Assembly: GCF_007655135.1 (NCBI RefSeq)
Contig: NC_045129.1
Coordinates: forward strand, 33,977,122-34,041,121
Source: Punica granatum
Taxonomy: Eukaryota; Streptophyta; Magnoliopsida; Myrtales; Lythraceae
Reading direction: 5' to 3'
Length of the DNA stretch: 64,000 nucleotides
Shown here: positions 34,163-46,879 of the stretch, piece after piece
How positions within the stretch are numbered: position 1 is the stretch's first letter
How the letters are laid out: each line of letters opens with the position of its first letter
Translations under genes and position numbers: made by a program
The notes under the pieces: model-generated
What the model was told of the DNA's origin: nothing
The model's database searches: none
What the model saw: only the letters and a program-made list of their open reading frames with translations

Positions 34163-35090
34163 TTGTAGGCCACCCATTACGCGAGCGCTTTGCATTTTTT
34201 ACTTTTAGTTAATATTGTTGTATTTATTAATTTTATAATACAAATGGCTAGAAATAAATAAAAGACATTAGGAGTAATTTCATTAACTAATATCTCTAAA
34301 TAAATTGTTAGAATTTCTTTGGAAACATCTAGTAAAATATATATATGATATATAAAACTAAAAAAGCGGAATCATGATAGCTCAATTTGCGAACACTCAG
34401 CTTCTAGTAAGAGGTTCTTGATTGCTCGAATCATTCCATTTGATAACCCCCAGCTCTATGTAAATTGACCTTTCATTTTTAGTTAAATGAACTTAAACTA
34501 TATTTTATTGGTGTTATATTCAACGAATATTAAAAATTTGTCTTGATTATTTACATATAATAATACATAATAAATTATTTCTAAAAAATTAATGTTTCAT
34601 CGATAATCAGAAAGAACTCATCGAAATACGCAACATTCTTCAAGTTCAACGTGCTAAATTCTCTATATATACCAGACAAAATTCATTTTATCCATCATTT
34701 TTCTATTCACTATGCTCTTTTCTTAAGCGATAATACATATTACAAGATTACAGTCTCTTTATAAGTGTATTGTTCACTTTATATGTCTAGAGTATGTGTT
34801 TGTTTATTGTGATTATGATTTTACTCATGTGACATTTTTTATGTGTATTTTTTTTTATCTATATTCATTTATAAGTCAAATGTGTTGATTATTTAATTTG
34901 TAAAAGAAGATGAAAAAGCTTTATATGTCTACAACATGTGTTTGTTTATGTGATCATGGTTTTACTCATGGGGTCTTTTTTTATATATATTTTTATCTAT
35001 ATTTGTTTGTAAGTCATATAAATTGATTATCTATTTCGTAAAAAAAGATGAAAATTACAGCGCAATGTGCGCGGATCAACTAGTTAATTA
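34163..35090 (+). mobile_element. Possible CTAGT-ended element; contains a 140-bp tandem duplication
   Basis: The right end has the hairpin-like GCGCAATGTGCGCGG followed by ATCAACTAGTTA (35058-35087), resembling the ends of the 9798-10808 element. A weak possible partner is near 34163-34205 (CGCGAGCGCTTTGCAT). Inside, 34775-34917 is tandemly repeated as 34920-35053: TTATATGTCTA, ATGTGTTTGTTTAT and TTTTACTCATG are shared. There is no coding capacity. The right end is better supported than the left. Confidence 0.4.
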
Positions 35091-35340
35091 TAAATATATT
35101 ATGGAAATCTGGAAAAAAAAAGAATGAAAAAAATATGAGTATATATTAAGAGGGAGACTTGAAGAGGCGATCGATTACTAGCTAATGATTTATCCAATAT
35201 ACTTATGTGGAAAACCCTTGTTGTACGAATGGGAGAATTCGGTGAGAGTAGACTAAATTAATATATATATATATATATATGGATATAGGTGGGCCGAATC
35301 TGAAATGTGAGATTAAAATAAGAATTAATAACAAATGTTA

Positions 35341-35573
35341 GACCCTGTTTGGTTTCATAATATTATTTTAAAATCACAATTCTAACTTAACTCTATCCAC
35401 TACAAAATAAAATAACTCATATAAAGTCAAAGAGTGGGCCCCATTTATACCACTTTTTTCCACAACAAAACAACATAACTCATACAAAGTCAAAGGGTGA
35501 GTCCCATTTATACCATTTTTTTTTTAAATTAAAATCTGATTTTAAAATCCTACTATGAAACTAAACACAACAT
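35341..35573. mobile_element. MITE with CCTGTTTGGTTTCA termini
   Basis: The left end GACCCTGTTTGGTTTCATAA and the inverse of the right end TGTGTTTAGTTTCATAG are imperfect inverted repeats. A block of about 55 bp (CACTACAAAATAAAATAACT...) is tandemly doubled inside. It is related to the element at 54542. Borders are approximate. Confidence 0.6.
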
Positions 35574-35589
35574 AAAATGAACCTGTGCA

Positions 35590-37978
35590 ACACAGTGGAG
35601 GGAAGAGTAATAGTTTTGAAAATTGCAAATGTCACATAAGACGATTTCTGTTCTATATGTTAAAGGCATTTACTAATACATGCCCCACTGATCTCTTTCT
35701 CATTTCCCCGGATGATAGGTAACCATTATTTGCTGTGGAGGCAATGCCATGGAGGATAGATGTCGTTAGCTATAAATGATCATCGTGGATCGTGAATTAG
35801 ATCATATACACTTTTATTACATGTGCTGCATGGTGCGATACATCGATTTAAAAAAAAACCAGAAAATGCATAGTATATATTCTACATAATAACTATTTAT
35901 TTATTTATCAAGTGAAAATAACACATCGATTAGGCATTTCATCATTATCCCATTGTATTGACATGCGATATCGAAACACGACGAGATACCTTCCTGTGGA
36001 GTGAATCTAGTGCTGTGTATCTAACGTACGTGGTAAGAAATTATTGTTTGATCTAAATATATCTGCTTTCTTTGTCACGAATTTAATGAACTGTACTTTT
36101 TAAAAGAATAGAAAGGAGAAATACACGTACGAATCTAGACCACATAATATAGGAATAGGATTCTCCATAAAAATTCGGGGGAAGATCCTCCGGCTATCTC
36201 TCACAACAAAAGTTGCCTTTGACTTTTCTGAAAATTACAAAAGTCGTTTCGAAAGATACCATCATCATAAATGCATACAAACATTATCCACAAAGAATCA
36301 ATTTCCCCTCGCTACTCTAATTTGAATTTCTTTTTTCCGTACATTAATTCAAGAAAATTACAGCGCGTTTGTACAAAATTAATTTTTTTTAGTCGGGACA
36401 TTCGGTTTCAGGGTTCTACCTAATTCTCATCTACATATGTTCGAGCAGGTCATAATACATATACACTGCAAGCTTTACGAAAATTACTTTTCTCGCCTTA
36501 TTTACTGTGGAAGAGTTTTACTCTTTAATAAGTCGATCCAGTTCGAATTGAATTAGCTGGACGAACACAAGAGTACACGCCGAAAATATAATTTAAACTT
36601 ACAATGTCAAGTAACGAACAAGTTCACCAACGTGGCTTTGCTCTTTTAGAAATCAAAACTTATAATTGGAACTAAAAGAGGAAAGAGTCTTAATATGGTG
36701 GCACGACACGTCGACTCTAAATCAGGAGGTCCTAAATTTAATTCTCACGTATGAAATTTATATATCTCTTTATTCCACCTTATTTCATATTCTTAGGCTC
36801 ATCAACCTCCTAAAATAAAGAAAAAAAAAATCCAACTTGGACCGGTCATTCCAACCAATTAGAGGCACACATACTGGCTGTCCAACTTGGGTTCTACCAA
36901 AACACGTAAGCAACATATATGGAGAAATACAATTGACGGGAACTCATCCCATTTTCTCTTGCGTAGCGTATGCTTCAACATAGTTTCTTCATCCATTGCA
37001 AGATCATTACACTGTCTCTAGCGGGGTCTCTCTCGCGACAAAGACTCTGACATGACATCGGGAGAGACGCCATGTGGAGAGACCACCTGCTGGGACGCTT
37101 AGTCTCCGGCTCTCAGATCCTTCTCTCAAACGAGAGACGAATGGGCTGCTACGCGTGGCAGTTTTTGAACCACACGCAATAGCTTTTGCTACTTTTTTTT
37201 TCTTTTGTTTATTAAATTTAAATTATGTGATGCACTTTAGAGATTATAGTTGGAGTGGTGAGTCTCTTTTTTTGTTGAGTGTGTCTCCGAATAATACTGT
37301 GATTATGTGACAGTGAGAGACTCATTTTAGAAACTCGAATTAGAGTCTTAGAGAGAAATGATCTGATCTTATTATATATTTAATGGTATCGTACTTAGGT
37401 GAGTGATTGTATATATTTTCGATAAAAATGAAATTTTACAATTTATCCAGTAAGAAAAAAAATTAAAAATAAAGAAATAAAGTGATCACATGTTTGTTAC
37501 TTTATCAAGTCCCTTCAAGTCTCCATGGAAATTATTATTATTTTTTTCTCGGTACCGATCTCTATTGGTTTATTAGATTAGTTCATAGATTAGCGACATA
37601 AAAAGTTGACCCGACCATTATAACAATTCGGGACTAGTTTTCAAGGGAACAATAGATAGATAGATAGATCTTTATATTATTCATGAAAAAATAGATCTTT
37701 ATATTAGCCAAGAGACGGGGTCGTATCTTTATATTACGACAGATGGGGCCACAGAAGCTGGAGCCAAAGTTGACTTGCCATCTGTGTGAGTAACTTGTCG
37801 AACGGCCAACTAACTCCAATTATATACATAATATATAAATATACATATTCGATAAGTACCACCTAATAACCACTAGTCCAATGAGTTTCAATTAGTTCAT
37901 ATTGTCGTGATGTATCTCGGGCCAGCATGGCTAGCTCGAGTTTGACTGAATGGTTAGGAGACAAAATATATGTCCCTA
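35590..37978. other. AT-rich intergenic DNA with dispersed short repeats
   Basis: At 36510-36600 there is a copy of the tail repeat seen at 4540 (GAGTTTTACTCTTTAATAAG). At 36690-36760 there is a tRNA-like A/B-box arrangement. At 37040-37330 several GAGAGAC motifs occur at both sides of an AT-rich core, perhaps a decayed MITE. A GATA-type run TAGATAGATAGATAGAT is at 37652. No gene was found. Confidence 0.4.
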
Positions 37979-37986
37979 CTCAAGAC

Positions 37987-38580
37987 TAAGGCCGACAGTA
38001 TTTGACACGACATGAATACAATACGGAGTTAAGCGAGTTTGGGTTAAGATTAAATGTGTTTTGTGTCTAAACCGATTAAATCCGTTTAGACACGATAAAT
38101 AATCGTGTTTAAACGAGTTCAACTCTTGTAATCCGTTTAGACACGGTTAGACCTGTTTATATTATGTATTATCGTATTAATAAATTTTTTTTCGCATATT
38201 ATATCAATTTATAAAAGAAAATACATTAAAATCATCTAAATTTGTTTATATAAATCACCTGTTTATAATATTTTTATCATGTCAATCATGTAGTGATATG
38301 TAATTAAAGTTAATAGTGTTATATTATGTAGGTAAAATAAATACCTAAAGGTAATATTATCATATCGTGTAAGTAAGTATACATACACATTTAGACACGT
38401 TTAGTTAAATGTGTTAGAAGTGTCATGTCCATATCAATCCGTAATTAAACATGTCGTGTTCGTGTCTGAAAATTTTGACACGTTTATTAAACATCTCATG
38501 TTCGAGTTTAGAATTTTTTGACATGAACTCGTTTAAACACGACTCATTTAAATACGATACCACACATATTGCCACCGCTA
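37987..38580. mobile_element. Non-autonomous hAT element, 594 bp
   Basis: Left end TAAGGCCGACAGTATTTGA, right end CACATATTGCCACCGCTA (inverted). The flanks are CTCAAGAC (37979-37986) and CTCAAGAT (38581-38588), a 7-of-8 match for an hAT target duplication. Subterminal CACGTTTA/AAACGAGTT-type motifs are the same as in the 2075-bp element. There is no coding capacity. Confidence 0.8.
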
Positions 38581-38588
38581 CTCAAGAT

Positions 38589-39283
38589 GGAAATAACCTA
38601 TTCGCTCTATTCAAGAAAAACTGGGAGCCGAGTTCTTGCAATTTGACCTTTTGATTCGTGCAATATTTCGATAAGAGGATTATGCGGATAGCCCGCATAG
38701 TAATTCCTCATATGGTGTAATCATACAGGTCTAAATGACATCGCATAATATTTCATTTTAGAGATAGAGTTTTACGTTTCCTTTTTTCCATCTCTTTAAT
38801 GATTAACGGAATTTTTCATCTCAATTTTGAAAATTTCTTTATCAAAATTGAGTCGGACTTGTTCCGTCTCAAAATTTCGTCTTCATATAAGCGAATTCCT
38901 ATAGTGATACTATTACTGCAAGTAGGTTCGATAATAAATATTTTGATTCATGCGATAGTTTTCAAGTACCTATCCCATTAGTAATCATAATCAGAGAAAT
39001 TTCGTATACAATTTAGTCAAGATAATTAAAGTGATATAGGTTCCATCGCGATCAATGTCGGGCCAACAACAATGAATAGCACCAGTTGCTTTCATGCAAG
39101 AGATACGTTTCATGCCCGATGCAGGCAAGAAATTTTCGTTGAACAGCAGCAACACTTTGAAGCAAAGGACACCCATGAGCACACATTTTTACTGTTACCA
39201 CGAGAATCCAAACCGAAGAATGTAACTATCAGCGAATTTCTTGAGCGATCGAAACTGGGTGCTTCACGTGCATGGATCGTGAA
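38589..39283. other. Intergenic, nothing recognised
   Basis: AT-rich DNA. The short frames at 38991-39335 have no recognised similarity. Confidence 0.45.
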
Positions 39284-39290
39284 CACGACA

Positions 39291-39470
39291 TTTTTTTTTT
39301 TACTAACTCGGGGTATTCAGGTTTTGTCCGACTAATTTCGGGGCTCTGTGAACCCCGGCGGCGCACATAGCGGATAATCACGCTAAAAGCGCTCCAATAG
39401 CTTCAAGGGGATTTGAATCCGGAATCGGGTGTAAACTTAAGCGCACCTTAACCGCTAGGCCAAACCACTT
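39291..39470 (-). mobile_element. tRNA-derived SINE, older copy
   Basis: On the minus strand: an A-box-like TGGCCTAGCGGTTAAGG, a B-box-like GATTCAAATCCCC, then a body with GAGCGCTTTTAGCGTGATTA and a tail with AACCCGAGTTAGT and a T-run. The 8-bp CACGACAT (39284-39291 side and 39471-39478) flanks it. It is the same family as 63061-63246, about 80 percent alike by eye. Confidence 0.82.
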
Positions 39471-39949
39471 CACGACATAAATATAAATCAGAGGCATAAT
39501 TTTTTTTTTTCGGTAGGCTGTCAAACAATTGCTTAGTTACATTTTTCTTGGGCACAATCATTCATTTTCCTTTTATATAACGATTTCTGGCTCTTTTTAG
39601 TCGAACCAGGAAATTTAATTATAACAATGATGATCCTGATTTAGCATTTTTATTATTCGAATATCCCCAAATTTTGTATGACCATCATAATTGGAAAAGG
39701 AAAAAAAAATGATAAACACTTCCCGTTTCCCGACAGTACATAACCGATTTTTTTTTCCCAACCTTTTGATATAAAAAAAAATTTGGCAAAAAAAATCTTT
39801 TATTTTTTTAAAATTTTATTATTTTTCAATCTGATTCGGACCTTTTACAGGGGGAAGAAGTCTTGCCTTGGCTTTCTTGAACTGCGTCATCTCCTCTCTA
39901 TATATTGCCCGTCGGCCGTTTGAGTCGGAGGAAAAGAGCGGCCGAGTTC

Positions 39950-42900
39950 ATGGATTCAGGCTCGAAGTCTCCGCTGCTTACGGCGGCGAACGGAGGGAGG
40001 CGGAGTGGCCGCCTGCGGCGCCGCAACTCGGTGGACACGCTCAGGACCGACTTCGTGGCGAAACTGCCCGATAAGATCCGCTCAAGCATCGACGTCGATC
40101 CGGAGTCTCCCTATGACATTGACTTCTCCAAGGCCAGAGGCTTGAGCAAAGGTCCCTTCTCCCTCCCTCTCTCCCTTTATGACGTGTCCATGAATGCCCG
40201 AGTATGGATTGTAGCCCGTAATGGTAAGAGCTAGCTGGGTTGCTTGCGTGCTTAGCCTTCGGCTTTCTGCAGGGAGAAGACGATGAAGCGACACCATTGG
40301 AGAGTTGTTTATGTTTATCGCGGGAAAGCCATCTTTTTTCTTGTTCCTGCTCGGCCTTTGTCTTTGGCTAGAATCTTCTCCAATTGCTTTTTGTCGTGTC
40401 TGGCGTTTGGTTCCCGACAAAGGGGAGCCAACAGCACGGGAGAATATGAAATAAAAAGCCCTCTTTTCCTATTTCATCTCTATCGAATTTGAATATCAGA
40501 ATAGTGGATATAGTCATGATTCAATGGGTTAGGTCTACTTACTTTTTCTTTTCTTGATTTCTTCTCCCACTTTGACTGGAGAATCTTCAAAAGTAGAGAG
40601 TAGTAATTTAAGTTTGTTCAAGTCAATTGTACATGTGAAAGATGCTTTCTTTTTCGATAATGAGATGCTTTACCCAAAGTCCTGATGCTTCGATCCCGAG
40701 CTTAAAGGTTCTCTATTGTGATGCAGTGCGACAGTCACCCCAAATTTTTTCCTAGGGGGTTCTGCAGCTAATAAGAACTTTGTCGGAATGAACCCTTTTT
40801 TTTTTTTTTTTTTTTTCACCCCATTGCAGGGCAGAAGGAATACTATGAAAAGCAGCTTGCTACCTTGAAATCGTTCGAAGAAGTTGATAGGTTGGTGGGT
40901 TCTGACAGTATTGATGAGGAAGATCTCGCAGAGCAAGCGCAACATGAAAGAGCAATGAAGATTTCTAATTATGCTAATATAGTCCTATTGGTGTTCAAGG
41001 TACGAACCCGATTTCTATTGCTTGTGGAGGACTAAACTTTTCCTTGTTCCATAGACCATGGCTATGAAATGGATCATGGCATGTGACAATTGTTTTATTG
41101 TTGTTATATGGTCCTGCTATGACTTCCTTACCCCAAGAATTTTTTCATTAATTGTTTGCCATACAATGTGTATCACCATATGCAGATCTATGCTACTATA
41201 AGGAGTGGATCAATAGCCATAGCTGCATCAACCCTTGATTCTTTACTCGATCTCATGGCTGGTGGCATACTTTGGTTCACGCATCTGTCAATGAAAAGCA
41301 TAAATATCTACAAGTATCCTATTGGGAAACTGCGAGTGCAACCAGTAGGCATTATCATCTTTGCTGCCATCATGGCTACTCTTGGTAATGAAAACATTTG
41401 CATTTCTCTTTATTCCCAGAAAATTATAATTTAATTTATTGGACTTGGGATGTTTGTTCTCTGTCATTTGCTTCTTTAGCATCACCTTAAACTTCCGGAA
41501 AAGTAATAACATGTTTTTGTTTATGAAGATGAAGTATAAAGGATGTTGCATATTTTTTGACATTTGAAATTTTCTAGTATCAATGGTGGATAGCCTAAAG
41601 ATGTTTTGAAATAATTTATCTCATTTTTGTGTAAAGTTTTGCATGACATTTCAATGACCATTATGTTGAGTAATATCTCAATATGTTTACATAAAATGTG
41701 TAATGGGGTTGAGCAAAAGAGATGTGAATCTTTGGAAGAATTATTTGCTCGATATAATTGCAAATGCATGCATGAACTAAATGAAAAAAGATGTTGGAAG
41801 CACTCCAGCCATGTTCAGTTATACAATATGGAAGGTGTGTGGAAGGAGCAATTACTTGACAAGTCCTTCATTTATATTATTGCTAAAGCTTTGATTGAAA
41901 ATGCTTTGATACTTGTGGTTGAATATATGGGTGGCCCCAATCTGGCAATCCTAGGTCCCACTGATATTGCAACCCAAGCTTCAGTTATATGCTAAGCTTA
42001 GTGATCTTAAAAAGCCACTCCAATTCGTTCATAGGCTTTCAGGTACTGGTTCAAGCTGTAGAAGAATTGGCCAAGGATGAAGTTCCTGATAAGATGAGTG
42101 AGAATCAATTAGTGTGGTTGTACACAATCATGTTATCTGCGACTGTAGTAAAACTCGCACTCTGGATTTATTGCAGAAGTTCGGGGAATGAAATTGTCCG
42201 TGCTTATGCAAAGGTACCGTGCAACGACTTTGAGTAGTCGCATTCGATGAATTCTTTCTGCAACTAGGTTGAAATTCTGATTTCTATGAGAATGTGGCAT
42301 TTTCAGGATCATTATTTCGATGTCGTAACAAACATAGTTGGTTTAGCAGCAGCGGTGCTTGGTGATGAATTTTACTGGTGGATTGATCCTGCTGGTGCTA
42401 TACTGCTTGCACTTTACACCATTTCTAATTGGTCTGGGACGGTCATGGAAAATGCAGGTATGCTTGTCTGCATTTCTGCAAGTTTATATTATCTTCCAAC
42501 CTTATGGAATTTTGGGGAGAGACGGTGCCAGGGACTATGATCAAGAGTTTCAGTGTTTAAACTTCGATGACATTTTTGGTCCAACATACCGTTTACCCGA
42601 TGATTTATTATAGAAGTGCTTCTTTGTGCAGCCTCACTTGTGGGACAATCGGCCCCTCCTGAATTCTTGCAAAAATTGACATACCTGGCGATACGACACC
42701 CTCAAGTCAAGCGCATTGATACTGTTAGAGCTTACACATTTGGTGTTCTATATTTTGTCGAGGTGAGTCTTTCCAAAAGATCATGAATGTCAGAAACTGA
42801 TACTAGGGTAATCATCTTTTGTTTTCCTTTTTCAGCTGAATGAAATCAGAACTTATTTACAAATCCCGTGCAGGTTGATGTGGAGCTTCCTGAGGAGACG

Positions 42901-43053
42901 CCCTTGATTGATGCTCATACAATAGGGGAGACCTTGCAGATCAACCTCGAAAAACTTCCAGAAGTAGAGCGAGCATTCGTCCACTTGGATTACGAGTGTG
43001 ATCACAAGCCAGAGCACAACATCCTTAGTCGGCTGCCTACAAGAGAGCCTTGA
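39950..43053 (+). CDS. MTP10: Mn-CDF metal tolerance protein (MTP9/10-type)
   Basis: CDS join(39950..40151, 40830..40999, 41186..41384, 42035..42213, 42307..42457, 42632..42762, 42874..43053), 403 residues. Cation diffusion facilitators of this group move Mn2+ out of the cytosol into endomembrane compartments in exchange for protons. The two signature DxxxD motifs are Asp142-Asp146 ([13 protein letters not shown]) and Asp251-Asp255 (DHYFDVVTN), which mark the Mn clade. Six helices are visible between about residues 110 and 315. The cytosolic C-terminal dimerisation domain has [16 protein letters not shown] and ends with [17 protein letters not shown]. The N-terminal region contains [16 protein letters not shown], characteristic of MTP9/10. 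An in-frame ATG at 39905 would add 15 residues. The choice between MTP9 and MTP10 is a judgement. Confidence 0.93.
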
Positions 43054-43979
43054 TAGATTCACAGCGTCATTCACTTGCACGATTCAAATTCAGGATTTAC
43101 AGGTATTGTATTTTTAGCCAGAAAATCTCTAAGGATGGAGGAGGCTACATTTTTTTTCGAAACAGATAATTTCTCTGGGTGATTCGAGATTGGAATCCTC
43201 CGTATTCAGTACATTTTTGTAACTTTAGTGCATGTCTGATGTATGCCTTCTTACCTTATAAATTACATAGGCAGGTCGAAGGCAGAGCCCCGTATTGACT
43301 TCCATTATATGGATCAATCCGTGCAAGAGCAAGTATAAAGCAAATTTTATATCCTTGAGTTGTCATGTTCCGAATTACAGACCAGTCTGTAATTAGACCC
43401 TCATGTTTTATGACTCTCATGTACACCAACCAATTCCAGTTCGGAGATATGTGAGAGAGGATTGACAAGGAGACGCACGTAGAATTGATGATAAACTGAT
43501 ATTGCCATAGCTCTTCAACAGTCTCAAAGCTGCATAAATGTTCACTGTAATTCTTCCGAATGCCTCTAATAGACCTTTAGCCGGTGGGAGCACTAAGACC
43601 AAAATGCAAAACTTAGCATACAGGGAGACTGATTACAACTAAGTATAGTGCTCAAGGATTAGTACGAAACATGCTTCAGTCGTGAAGTAGATCGTGTTTA
43701 CTTGAGCTAGTATCAGAGCATACAATCAAACTCGGGAGCCCTCTCTAGCGTTCAACAACCACCTGAGGAGAAGATGGAGGACAGGACTCTTTCCCTAGGC
43801 ACTGCTGTTATGTAGACACTGCCCCCTTCAATCGAAAATCAGAATCAGAAGCTCCATTTGCATCCGAAGAGCCACCAAGCTGCAGAATTTTGAAATTATC
43901 ACGAAACCTCGAATAATGCAAGGCCAAAAGAATGAGTTGTCACAATGTTAAGCTATCCAATGAAGGAAAGACAGCTCAC
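43054..43979. other. Convergent 3' flanks of MTP and DnaJ zinc-finger genes
   Basis: The two stop codons at 43053 (+) and 43980 (-) face each other. The interval should contain both 3' UTRs. Nothing else is recognised. Confidence 0.5.
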
Positions 43980-46180
43980 CTAAGACCTTGGAAGTAGTCG
44001 ACCATTATACATCTTATCAAGCAAATCTCGAGCATCAGGTCTCCTAAGGAGACCTTTGTTGTTTGGTAAACCCGTCCCCAGACAAACTGGGCATACAAGT
44101 TTTCCCCGTCCTGCAAAAAGAAGTTTCAATCTGATAATGGCAAAGAGAAGTTGAGACCCTTTTCAGACATGACAACTACTTAATTCACTTAGACGAAGAT
44201 GGTTCTTACCATAGCAATTTGGACATTCTGTAAATTCATACACATCTTTAGCCCTTTTCCTGTTGAGAGCTTTCCATTTTCCTGTACCACCACACATGTC
44301 GCCTAAATAGAAGCAGATAGAAATCTCAATAAACTTGCAAGATCACAGAAATTTGGGGAAAAAAAAAAAGAGAGATATCTACTTCTAATAATGCAAGTTA
44401 TCAAACGGTAGCCACTTAGAAACCCGAACACTCGATTTTGTGGTGGAATAAACTTGGCAGGAAAGTCTATGTGATAGCTTCATCCGTCAATACTAAGACA
44501 ACTTATCAATTGAAAAACAGAGACAGGTTATCAGTTCAGGAAAAGAGATGAGAAGGTTAAGATCATAAGCATAAGGGGTTCAATTATACAGCCAAACCCT
44601 GTAGTTTTGACCACTATTAGATGAATGTAATACTGATTTCAACTGTACAGCCAATCTCCATAACTTTGATCACATTATGTAGTCGAATCCTATAGTTTGA
44701 CTTCCCAATTAGACTCCACAAATTGACCAATAATTTCATGGAGGAATAGGCATATTCAAACATTATGAAGAGCCTAGATTACACACAGATACTCTCACTA
44801 TGTGACTGAGTACTAAACCCGAAGAGATAAAGGAGGGGACCCAACTTACAGAGTACAGCACCACTGCCTCCGCAGTTCCGACAGACTGCTCTTTCCTTTC
44901 CGTCAGGCGCCATAGTCTTTGGAACAGCAATGGATGTCCCAGAATTGCAAATCAATCCAATGGATGAACATAAACATGTAAGACACCACCTCCGTGAAGT
45001 TGACGACTGAGACCCCTGCAATGTTGATGATATACTTGCTAAAGAGCCAGGAAAGAACATAAAGTAGGACAGCACATCATCATAACAGAAAGATGAAATG
45101 GTTAAAAGGAGAAAAAGAAATTCATGATCCCAATTCTACCTTTTCAACCTTCTTTCGGTTGACAAAGAACGGAAAATTATTTCCCTTTACTCCCACCAAG
45201 TTCTCTCATTTCAAGTCATGGAACGTAATCCTACTGTACGGTTAAGTGAATATCAATATACACAAATTCCATTCCGTACTTCCACCATGGAAACAAGAAA
45301 TACAGAAGCTTTGCTAGGCAACATTTAGCAGCCTAAGACTTCATACTACAGAAAAAGATTGATATCACCGAAATTGTTACTAAAGCCATGTATATTTACT
45401 ACATTTGGACCTATCTCATTATATACTCAACATAGCGACACCGATGCTCCTAGATGCTCAAAACGAAGAGCCTCTTCCTCTCCTTTACTCCCTTGAATTA
45501 TAATATCAAAAACCCTTTGGACACCCATAGAGATATCGAAAAAGAAAAATATTCAAGGTATGTCAAATGTCGATTAACAACTGCCAATATTTACTGCTAA
45601 ATAAGCTTTTCCGAATAGCAGTTCTCGTGTTTCGATTCCCGATTTGCCTCTTCTTCTATTCAGGCTGTCCAAGCAAATGGAGAATGAAATAGCACAACCA
45701 CGAAAATAAACTTTCTGAATGAGTCTGCAGCCGCATAACAGTGCGAAAAAAGTAGAAATAATGGAAGGTGAGAGCGAAACCTTTGGTCCGTCTCTTTCCG
45801 ACGAGGAGGACGGACCCGAATCGGGGGTACTCCGGTTACCATCAACGGCGGTGGACCTCACCCGGAACCTTATCGAATTTGAGCTAGCTGCAAATTGTTT
45901 CAGATGATAGGACATGATAAGGCCGCACACAAAAAGTTAACCACTAAGAAGCTTAAGCCCCCCCCCCCCCCCCCCCCACATATAGAAGAACCTCTGGGCA
46001 ACTCCGGCAGATGCTGATTGTTCCCATTTGAAACAGAAGAAACTAAACTTGACAAACCAGAGGGAGTGGGAAAGAGACAGAGAGAGACAGAGAGAGACAG
46101 AGCTCACGGTGGTTCAGGTGAGAAGTCGAGGTGAAGGAGAACCGGTTGGGGATGGCAGAGAGATGAGGAGAAGACGCCAT
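43980..46180 (-). CDS. Plastid-type DnaJ zinc-finger (CxxCxGxG) protein
   Basis: CDS complement(join(43980..44110, 44210..44302, 44850..45015, 45781..45887, 46108..46180)), 189 residues. The first 40-60 residues ([20 protein letters not shown]...) are Ser-rich with few acids, typical of a chloroplast transit peptide. The domain is four cysteine pairs: CRNCGGSG (105-112), CDMCGGTG (116-123), CPNCYGRG (142-149) and CPVCLGTG (153-160), which form the two zinc sites of a DnaJ central domain. There is no J domain. The conserved tail [20 protein letters not shown] follows. Such J-less proteins (BSD2, LQY1 and relatives) act as plastid thiol-oxidoreductase or assembly factors; this one resembles the Arabidopsis At3g47650 type. 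A tempting start at 45915 lies inside intron 1; the 46180 start was preferred because the phases fit and a transit peptide results. Confidence 0.88.
45958..45977. repeat. C20 homopolymer
   Basis: Twenty consecutive C lie in intron 1 of the DnaJ zinc-finger gene, about 70 bases upstream of the acceptor. On the transcribed RNA it is G20, which could fold as a G-quadruplex. Confidence 0.9.
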
Positions 46181-46574
46181 TCTCCCTCTCTGCACCTCTC
46201 TATCGCCTACTTTCTCTGGTGTAGGAGAAGCTTCTGTATATTCGTGGATGGAGGGGAATTATCTTCGGAAGATCTTATTTTTGTTTTTTTGTTTTTAATT
46301 ATTATAATTCCTTAATTAATTCTCGTTTCCCCGCTCTCCGTTTGAAGTATGGTAAGTTCGCCATAGTTGGATTACGTGTGAAACTTGGATTACACTTGAC
46401 CCAATAACATTCTGCAGGGAACGCGGCATCGAATATGAAATTATTGTATTTGATAAGTATATTAGATTACTAAAAATATAGATAATTTGATGCGCCCGGT
46501 ATGTAAAATAAATTGATAAAAATGAATATTATTTTACAATAATATCCCTCTCTGATAATCAAATATATTTAAAA

Positions 46575-46700
46575 ACCAAAGGAAAGTCCCACTAGGGTTC
46601 ACCTAGTGGATAAAGGATGGGACGATCAAGAGGGAGTTCCAGGTTCAAATTACGTCCCGAACGTCATGCAGGAAAATTACTTTCTATTAGGTCATCTGCA
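46575..46700 (+). repeat. tRNA-derived repeat relic
   Basis: CACCTAGTGGATAAAGG is A-box-like and CCAGGTTCAAATTACG is B-box-like, with about 35 bases between them, the spacing of tRNA-derived SINEs. No target duplication was confirmed. Confidence 0.35.
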
Positions 46701-46879
46701 CAACTTGTGACCGAACTTACATGTTCCGTGGGCTTGCAGAGTGTTCACTTGAACCGTTGGATTAGTTTTACAGAATGTTCATGTAAATCGTTGAATTAGT
46801 TGAACAAAGTCCGAACACTCTCGTTATCAAAAAAATATATATATATATATACATATTTAAAAACAATAGTTGATTGAAC

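Noticed and set aside
45781..45930. Start of the DnaJ zinc-finger protein at 45915 or 45930
   Set aside because: Phase and transit-peptide logic favour exon 1 at 46108-46180 joined to 45887. The upstream-extended frame remains a possible alternative form only.
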